Both the position numbers and the translations under genes were made by a program. Shown here piece after piece: positions 6,531-10,238 of a stretch of 10,238 nt of DNA. The notes under the pieces were generated by a model, which worked only from the letters and a program-made list of their open reading frames with translations, did not search any database and had not been told where the DNA came from. The DNA is from Oscillospiraceae bacterium (GTDB lineage Bacteria; Bacillota_A; Clostridia; Oscillospirales; Oscillospiraceae). The stretch lies in assembly GCA_017411665.1 (NCBI GenBank), contig JAFQPT010000201.1, positions 1-10,238 on the forward strand, in the 5' to 3' direction. Each line of letters starts with the position of its first letter. Within the stretch, counting starts at the first letter, position 1.

Positions 6531-7110
6531 GGAAAAATACAAGCAGGCGTTCTCCGTACTGCGTGCCTCTGATGATTTTTCTTTGGAGGTAAATGTAATG
6601 GAAAAAACCGTAAAACGTTGGAAGCTCAATAGAATTGTTGCTGTTGTGGCTGCCTGTGCGATGATGATTGGCGGCATGACCATGGCCTACGCCGCCGATG
6701 TAGGCGGTATCCAGCGCACTGTGCAGATTTGGTTCAATGGGGACCAGACCTCAGCAACGGTGACATTTGATGGCAACGGCAATTACAGCATGGAACACAC
6801 CGATGACGATGGCAATGTCCACTACCAGGCCGGCGGCGGTGTCTCCTTCCTTCCCGACGGGACCGAGGTTCCCGTAACAGAGTACGAAATCATGGAGTAT
6901 CTTGCTGGACCTGATGTGCAGTATGAGGAAAACGGGACCGTCTGCGTCTACTGGGGCGACCAGAAGGTAGACATCACAGACAAGTTTGAAGATGATGTCT
7001 GCTATGTCAAGCTGGAAAATGGCGACGACACTCTGTATATGACCGTCAAATACCAAAACGGATTTGCCACCAGTCCCCACAGGTATTTGAGTCCCAGGGA
7101 ATTCAACTGA
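6520..7110 (+). CDS. Putative membrane anti-sigma factor
   Basis: The 196-residue product overlaps the sigma gene by 11 nt, with AAGGAGG 9 nt before its ATG. The N-terminal 37 residues (TNKEKYKQAFSVLRASDDFS, then MEKTVKRWKL) resemble the short cytoplasmic sigma-binding segment of clostridial membrane anti-sigma proteins. One membrane helix spans about 38-58 and ends in AYAAD, which could also be read by signal peptidase. The outside part (60-196) is beta-rich and acidic, with repeated glycine turns (FDGNGNYS, DDDGNVHY, LPDGTEVP) and only two cysteines (C142, C161), which could form a disulfide. No enzymatic motif is seen. By position it is the inhibitor or sensor of the preceding sigma factor; what it senses is unknown. 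Confidence 0.75.
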   Translation: MTNKEKYKQAFSVLRASDDFSLEVNVMEKTVKRWKLNRIVAVVAACAMMIGGMTMAYAADVGGIQRTVQIWFNGDQTSATVTFDGNGNYSMEHTDDDGNVHYQAGGGVSFLPDGTEVPVTEYEIMEYLAGPDVQYEENGTVCVYWGDQKVDITDKFEDDVCYVKLENGDDTLYMTVKYQNGFATSPHRYLSPREFN

Positions 7111-7121
7111 CCGCAAGGAGC

Positions 7122-7153
7122 CTCCCCCTATCAAGTATAGGGGGAGTTTTTTT
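7122..7153 (+). terminator. Rho-independent terminator of the plus-strand sigma operon
   Basis: CTCCCCCTAT at 7122-7131 pairs perfectly with ATAGGGGGAG at 7137-7146 across a 5-nt loop, followed by seven T. It lies 12 nt after the anti-sigma stop codon. Confidence 0.95.
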
Positions 7154-7277
7154 ATAGCCATGGCTCACCAAAGCGCGCTTCCTGCTTTATCAACTCCGTT
7201 TTTCTTGGAAAGCAGCTCATGAGTGAACGCAATCATTTCTTAATTTTTATCACTACCGAGTATGACAATGCCCTTTC

Positions 7278-7306
7278 TTGAAAAAAAGACGGGTTTGCAG
7301 TATCCT
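7278..7306 (+). promoter_or_regulatory. Likely housekeeping promoter of the XRE operon
   Basis: TTGAAA (7278-7283), a 17-nt spacer and TATCCT (7301-7306) form a good SigA-type promoter, with a start expected near 7312-7314 and a leader of about 100 nt before the XRE gene. A second, weaker TTGATA at 7360 has no -10 at the right distance. The rest of the 7154-7277 spacer shows nothing I recognise. Confidence 0.6.
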
Positions 7307-7316
7307 AAAAATGCCG

Positions 7317-7342
7317 GCAACCAAATTGCAACCGCCGGTTGC
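7317..7342. repeat. GCAACC/GGTTGC repeat cluster at the XRE transcript start
   Basis: GCAACC occurs at 7317-7322 and 7328-7333, and its reverse complement GGTTGC at 7337-7342, all just downstream of the predicted start of the XRE transcript. The last two form a perfect inverted repeat with a 3-nt centre. Location and symmetry suit an operator for autoregulation by the downstream HTH protein, or a small hairpin in the leader. Confidence 0.5.
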
Positions 7343-7412
7343 TGAATTATCAGCTATTGTTGATAGCGTGTCACCACAGTTTCCAGTATAGTATCGGCAA
7401 GGAGGTACTGCA

Positions 7413-7862
7413 ATGCTGTCTGAAAGAATTTATACACTCCGCAGGAAGCAGGGTCTGTCCCAGGAGCAGCTTGCCGAGAAAATATGCGTCTCCCGTCAGG
7501 CGATTTCAAAATGGGAGGGTGGTTTATCGACGCCGGAGCTGGATAAGCTGAAAGCACTCAGCGACTGCTTCGGCATCACCCTTGACGAACTGACCAGCGA
7601 AGATACCAACAGTGCAGAGAAACCCGCCCCCAACACAGCCACCCCTGCCGCAGTTTCCTCGGCCAGTAAGTTGGGCATCTTCCTGTGCGGTATCGGCGCC
7701 CTGCTGCTGGTATTGGCCGGCATTATGATGATGGTCGCCCCTGCTTCTGTGGACAAGCTCAACGAGTCATCCACCATCACCCTCAATGGCTCCGGTATCC
7801 TCCTGCTGCTCTGCGTCCTCTGTATGGTCGCAGGCGTTATCCTTGTCCTGCGGAAGAAGTAA
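7413..7862 (+). CDS. XRE-family HTH regulator with two C-terminal membrane helices
   Basis: The 149-residue product begins with a classic Cro/C1-type HTH at residues 5-61: LSERIYTLRRKQGLSQEQLA, then VSRQAISKWEGG at 27-38 (recognition helix) and LDKLKALSDCFGITLDEL. A 20-residue Ala/Pro/Thr linker (65-85) leads to two membrane helices at about 87-109 and 127-146, with a short outer loop (VDKLNESSTITLNG) and a C-terminal RKK. It is thus a membrane-tethered repressor, a known layout in Firmicutes. AAGGAGGT lies 6 nt before the ATG. It is followed 14 nt later by a small membrane protein in the same transcript. The loop between the helices could sense a signal at the cell surface, but this is inference. 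Confidence 0.9.
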   Translation: MLSERIYTLRRKQGLSQEQLAEKICVSRQAISKWEGGLSTPELDKLKALSDCFGITLDELTSEDTNSAEKPAPNTATPAAVSSASKLGIFLCGIGALLLVLAGIMMMVAPASVDKLNESSTITLNGSGILLLLCVLCMVAGVILVLRKK

Positions 7863-7876
7863 AGGAGGTCATTCCC

Positions 7877-8119
7877 ATGAAAAAGAACCGAACTCTTGGC
7901 TTTATCTTTGCCGCCCTCGCCATCCTGCTGTCCAACGTCATGTGCGCGGTAGTCGGGTATAATTACAGCAGTATGCTCTGGGGTATCCAATACGCCGGCT
8001 ACAGCGCACCTGCAAATACGGCCTTCCTGCTGGCTATCCCCTATGCAGTCGGCATTGTTATCTGCGCCGTTGTCTCGCACATCTGCTTCCGCAAGGCAAA
8101 AACATTCGCCAACGGATGA
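7877..8119 (+). CDS. Small two-helix membrane protein
   Basis: The 80-residue product starts with MKKNRT and has two hydrophobic helices, at about residues 7-27 and 47-69, ending in a basic tail (FRKAKTFANG). AAAGGAGGT is 7 nt before the ATG. The gene begins 14 nt after the stop of the membrane-tethered XRE regulator and ends shortly before a terminator, so the two are an operon. I do not recognise a family. It may partner or be controlled by the regulator. Confidence 0.8.
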   Translation: MKKNRTLGFIFAALAILLSNVMCAVVGYNYSSMLWGIQYAGYSAPANTAFLLAIPYAVGIVICAVVSHICFRKAKTFANG

Positions 8120-8123
8120 ATGG

Positions 8124-8153
8124 AGGGCTCCACAACAGGGTGGGGCCCTTTTC
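8124..8153 (+). terminator. Terminator of the XRE operon
   Basis: AGGGCTCCAC (8124-8133) pairs with GTGGGGCCCT (8140-8149) with one G-U pair and a 6-nt loop, followed by TTTTC. It begins 4 nt after the stop codon of the small membrane protein. Confidence 0.8.
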
Positions 8154-8192
8154 ATAGCGCCGTTCCCGTTGTCGGTTCAAATTCTGTAGTTG

Positions 8193-8221
8193 TTGATATG
8201 ACCCGAAAGACATGATAAAAT
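8193..8221 (+). promoter_or_regulatory. Strong housekeeping promoter of the VanZ-family gene
   Basis: TTGATA (8193-8198), exactly 17 nt, then TAAAAT (8216-8221): near-consensus SigA elements. The expected start is around 8228. An in-frame ATG at 8212 lies between the two elements and could not be on this transcript, which decides the start of the gene in favour of 8263. Confidence 0.7.
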
Positions 8222-8262
8222 ATTGGGCAGGGAAACATGAATTCCTGCCGGAGGCTTTAGTC

Positions 8263-8817
8263 ATGACTTTTCAATATTTCTTTTTTGATACATATATTGG
8301 CTACTTTTTGCAAGCACTTCCTATTGCGTTGGCAGTAAGTGCAGTGTACGGCTATTTCAGATTTAGAAAAGACAAAGAGATGGGAATTAGCTGCAAACTA
8401 CTCTCCTGCATTTTTGTCTGCTACATGACCGGACTTGTTTGTCTGACCGTCGGATTGGATTTAATGCGTGCATGTTGGTTTGAACTGATTTATCATATGG
8501 ATTCCGGCACCGAGATACATTTCTTTTCCGGTGAGTTTGACCTTGTTCCTGACTTTTTCAATCACCTCAGCAGGGAGAACATCGGAAACTTTGCAATGTT
8601 TTTGCCGTTTGGTATTCTGCACCCCCTGTCACGAGCGAGGCCCACATGGAAAAACTCCATCATCACTGGATTTTTTGTCGTCGTTGCGATAGAGGTGATG
8701 CAGCCGATTTTCGGCAGGTCTTTTGACATGAACGACATCATCCTAAACATGTTGGGTATCGTAGTATCTGCATCACTTTTTACCGTTTTCAAATACGCCT
8801 TAAAGAAACGGGATTAA
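8263..8817 (+). CDS. VanZ-family membrane protein
   Basis: The 184-residue product has about four membrane helices (residues 11-32, 45-65, 132-150, 158-178) and the VanZ signature: N106-x-x-N-F110-A-M-F-L-P-F-G-I-L-H-P121 after the second helix, then I-E-V-M-Q147, G-R-S-F-D155-M-N-D158-I-I-L-N162. VanZ proteins are accessory proteins first described in teicoplanin resistance; many relatives are stand-alone genes of unknown role in Firmicutes, and no vanA-type ligase genes are present here, so resistance should not be assumed. GGAGG at 8250-8254 lies 8 nt before the ATG. The gene is monocistronic between its own promoter and terminator. Confidence 0.9.
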   Translation: MTFQYFFFDTYIGYFLQALPIALAVSAVYGYFRFRKDKEMGISCKLLSCIFVCYMTGLVCLTVGLDLMRACWFELIYHMDSGTEIHFFSGEFDLVPDFFNHLSRENIGNFAMFLPFGILHPLSRARPTWKNSIITGFFVVVAIEVMQPIFGRSFDMNDIILNMLGIVVSASLFTVFKYALKKRD

Positions 8818-8840
8818 CCTTCCAGCCATCCGATTACAGG

Positions 8841-8880
8841 AAGGACCTCCCTCTGTTCATACAGAGAGAGGTCCTTTTTT
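8841..8880 (+). terminator. Terminator between convergent VanZ and minus-strand operons
   Basis: A 16-bp stem with a single mismatch (8841-8856 with 8861-8876) and a 4-nt loop is followed by six T. The minus-strand operon ends at 8886, 6 nt beyond, so the hairpin may serve both strands, with the better T tract on the + strand. Confidence 0.9.
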
Positions 8881-8885
8881 ATGAG

Positions 8886-9389
8886 TCATTCCTTCTTCAA
8901 AAGCGAAATGAGCGTCAAAGCCGCAAGAGCGGCGTCAGCAATCCGTATCTTATCGAACAGGACAACGGCGATAATCAGCATCACCACCACAATGCCCACA
9001 GTAAGAATCCATGCGAATACACCATGTCCTCTGGCAAACCATGTTAAATAGGCCATCAGAGGCGAGAACAGAGAGAAGACAGCCCACCCAACAATGAAAG
9101 CAAAGGAGTAAGGGCTTTGTGTCAGCTCCGCCGTCAGGTAATAGGTCAAAAGCATCCCGGCGCAGAAGACGAACACATTGACCGCTGCACGCCTCGGAGT
9201 GCTGCTGTAAGCGGATATCAAAACGCACAGGAAAATCCAGACAGACATCTGGGAAAAGAGATTGCCCAGATTCGATGTGTAAATATCCAATAGTTTGATG
9301 ATGACACCGGAGGCAATACCCGACGCCGCAAGAAGAATTATATGGGATATGGCCTTCCCTTTTGGTATGCGCTTTGTGACAACTCTCAT
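8886..9389 (-). CDS. Multi-pass membrane protein, DUF6518-like
   Basis: The 167-residue product is very hydrophobic, with about six membrane helices (residues 13-33, 48-62, 69-87, 95-115, 123-145, 150-164) and short basic loops. The conserved-looking centre, SNLGNLFSQMSVWIFLCV followed by AYSSTPRRAAVNVFVF, resembles DUF6518 family members of Firmicutes, which have no known function; the assignment is from memory and tentative. It starts inside the stop codon of the MmcQ/YjbR gene (ATGA overlap) and has GAGGA about 8 nt upstream. It is the last gene of the minus-strand operon. Confidence 0.75.
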   Translation of the reverse strand: MRVVTKRIPKGKAISHIILLAASGIASGVIIKLLDIYTSNLGNLFSQMSVWIFLCVLISAYSSTPRRAAVNVFVFCAGMLLTYYLTAELTQSPYSFAFIVGWAVFSLFSPLMAYLTWFARGHGVFAWILTVGIVVVMLIIAVVLFDKIRIADAALAALTLISLLKKE

Positions 9390-9760
9390 TTTCGTTTCCT
9401 CGAAACCAATTCATAGCTGAACGCGATGAGGCTTTGAATCTGCTCCATTGGCACTGAGCCATCCAGCAGAACGGAAATCCAGTGTTCCTTATTCATGTGG
9501 TACGCCGGAAATACGCCTACATGGTCTACCACCGACATCCGCGGGTCGCGTTTTAGGTTCAGTACATCGACTGTCCCATCTCCATCGATGGGCAAACTGC
9601 GCTTTTTCACATCTTTTATCAGTACCGCGAACCATTTCCCATTTCCTTGGCATCGAAACACCGCATTACCCGCGGTCTTTTCCCATGGGTGTTCCGCCTT
9701 TACAGCATACTCCGTGTAGATATAATTCGTTATCTCAGCTTCAAGCCCATTCTCTGTCAT
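9386..9760 (-). CDS. MmcQ/YjbR-family protein
   Basis: The 124-residue product carries the features of this small alpha/beta family: an N-terminal helix, H24-P-W-E, the K41-W-F-A-V-L-I strand, a V65-L-N-L-K70 strand and F84-P-A-Y-H-M-N-K-E-H-W94 before a final helix (I108-Q-S-L-I-A-F-S-Y-E-L-V). Members adopt a CyaY-like fold that has been called a DNA-binding fold, but their cellular role is not established. I start it at the ATG at 9760, where TGAGGTG is about 4-6 nt upstream; the TTG at 9772 would add four residues and has no ribosome site. It lies 33 nt after the SRPBCC gene and overlaps the next gene by 4 nt. Confidence 0.88.
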   Translation of the reverse strand: MTENGLEAEITNYIYTEYAVKAEHPWEKTAGNAVFRCQGNGKWFAVLIKDVKKRSLPIDGDGTVDVLNLKRDPRMSVVDHVGVFPAYHMNKEHWISVLLDGSVPMEQIQSLIAFSYELVSRKRK

Positions 9761-9793
9761 AAAACACCTCAAAGGACATCTTGTATCGTTTTC

Positions 9794-10195
9794 TTATTTC
9801 ATATCATCGACAGCCCTTTTCAGGTCCTCCATATACTGCCTTTGCTGTCGCTTCAAATACGCATTTACAAATGGCTTCAGGACCGTTCTCTTTGCTGTGA
9901 CATCCTCTGTAAAATCAAGCTCCGTATATCCATCCTTTTGAGAGAAAATGCCGACCCAATGACCGCGCATATTGTCATTTTCGATATCAAATTCCCACTG
10001 CTTGCAAGAAACCTGCTTTGTGACTGTAAACCTTGTAGCGAAGCCATCTTTTGTATATTCAACAAACTGCTTTTCCCCCACGCATTCAATCCTGTCAATG
10101 TCACTGCGCCAGGCATAATTCTCAAGGGAGGTAACGATATCCCATACCTTCTGCACCTCGCAGGGGAATTGGACTTTCACATTCGATACTGCCAT
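9794..10195 (-). CDS. SRPBCC-fold (START/polyketide cyclase-like) protein
   Basis: The 133-residue product has the typical layout: a first strand (SNVKVQFPCE), a short helix pair with V17-W-D-I-V-T-S-L-E-N-Y-A-W29-R-S-D, several antiparallel strands (FVEYTKDGFATRFTVTKQV, then WEFDIEND, and YTELDFTEDV) and a long C-terminal helix (about 108-132, ending KRAVDDMK). Such proteins bind hydrophobic ligands in a helix-grip cavity; the ligand here is unknown. AAGGAG lies about 8 nt before the ATG at 10195. It is the first visible gene of the minus-strand operon; only 43 nt remain upstream, where I see no complete promoter, so the operon may begin outside the window. Confidence 0.85.
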   Translation of the reverse strand: MAVSNVKVQFPCEVQKVWDIVTSLENYAWRSDIDRIECVGEKQFVEYTKDGFATRFTVTKQVSCKQWEFDIENDNMRGHWVGIFSQKDGYTELDFTEDVTAKRTVLKPFVNAYLKRQQRQYMEDLKRAVDDMK

Positions 10196-10238
10196 ATCAG
10201 TTCTCCTTAAATCCTTGTGAATTCGAAAAGGGCGCCGC

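Noticed and set aside
7317..7342. Short repeats considered as a CRISPR or attachment site
   Set aside because: The units are only 6 nt with irregular spacing and no spacers, and no cas or integrase gene is nearby; an operator is more likely.
8263..8817. Glycopeptide resistance cluster
   Set aside because: Only a VanZ-family gene is present; no ligase, dehydrogenase, dipeptidase or VanRS genes are in the window, and stand-alone VanZ relatives are common.

Overview
The window looks like accessory, probably mobile, DNA from a gut-type clostridial Firmicute (Oscillospiraceae or Lachnospiraceae-like). This rests on strong AAGGAGG-type ribosome sites, moderate GC content, short rho-independent terminators, ECF sigma/anti-sigma pairs with cytoplasmic N-termini, and VanZ-, MmcQ/YjbR- and XRE-type genes common in Clostridia. 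The taxon is inferred; there is no rRNA or tRNA to settle it.

Left part (1-4560, + strand). The tail of an unrecognised gene (1-573) ends at a strong terminator. A tightly packed five-gene set follows: a lipoprotein (681), a protein with two SSB-like OB folds (1191), a single-pass membrane protein (2009), a large coiled-coil/winged-helix protein with a replication-relaxation-like, PD-(D/E)XK-like C-terminal domain (2789), and a 61-residue membrane peptide (4327). Ribosome sites are strong, gaps are 2-27 nt or 4-nt overlaps, and a 13-bp perfect hairpin closes the set. The mix of ssDNA binding, a plasmid-type DNA-processing fold and membrane proteins suggests a conjugation or plasmid-maintenance module of an integrative element. 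No relaxase, coupling protein or integrase lies in the window to prove it.

Middle (4562-7153). Two ECF sigma/anti-sigma operons are arranged back to back: a minus-strand pair (5895 to 4562) and a plus-strand pair (6048 to 7110). They share a 152-nt control region. In that region the same 13-nt sequence (GTGAAAGGCCTTT) sits just upstream of each sigma gene's ribosome site, in the sense orientation of each gene, which suggests shared or cross regulation.

Right part (7154-10238). An XRE repressor-like protein fused to two membrane helices is co-transcribed with a small two-helix membrane protein. It has a good promoter and a cluster of GCAACC/GGTTGC repeats at the predicted transcript start. 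A stand-alone VanZ-family gene follows, with its own near-consensus promoter and terminator. Convergent to it is a minus-strand operon: an SRPBCC-fold protein, an MmcQ/YjbR-family protein and a multi-pass membrane protein of DUF6518 type. These look like general accessory genes.

The most interesting parts are the five-gene DNA-processing/membrane set and the duplicated sigma switch. Neither is proved new from sequence alone.
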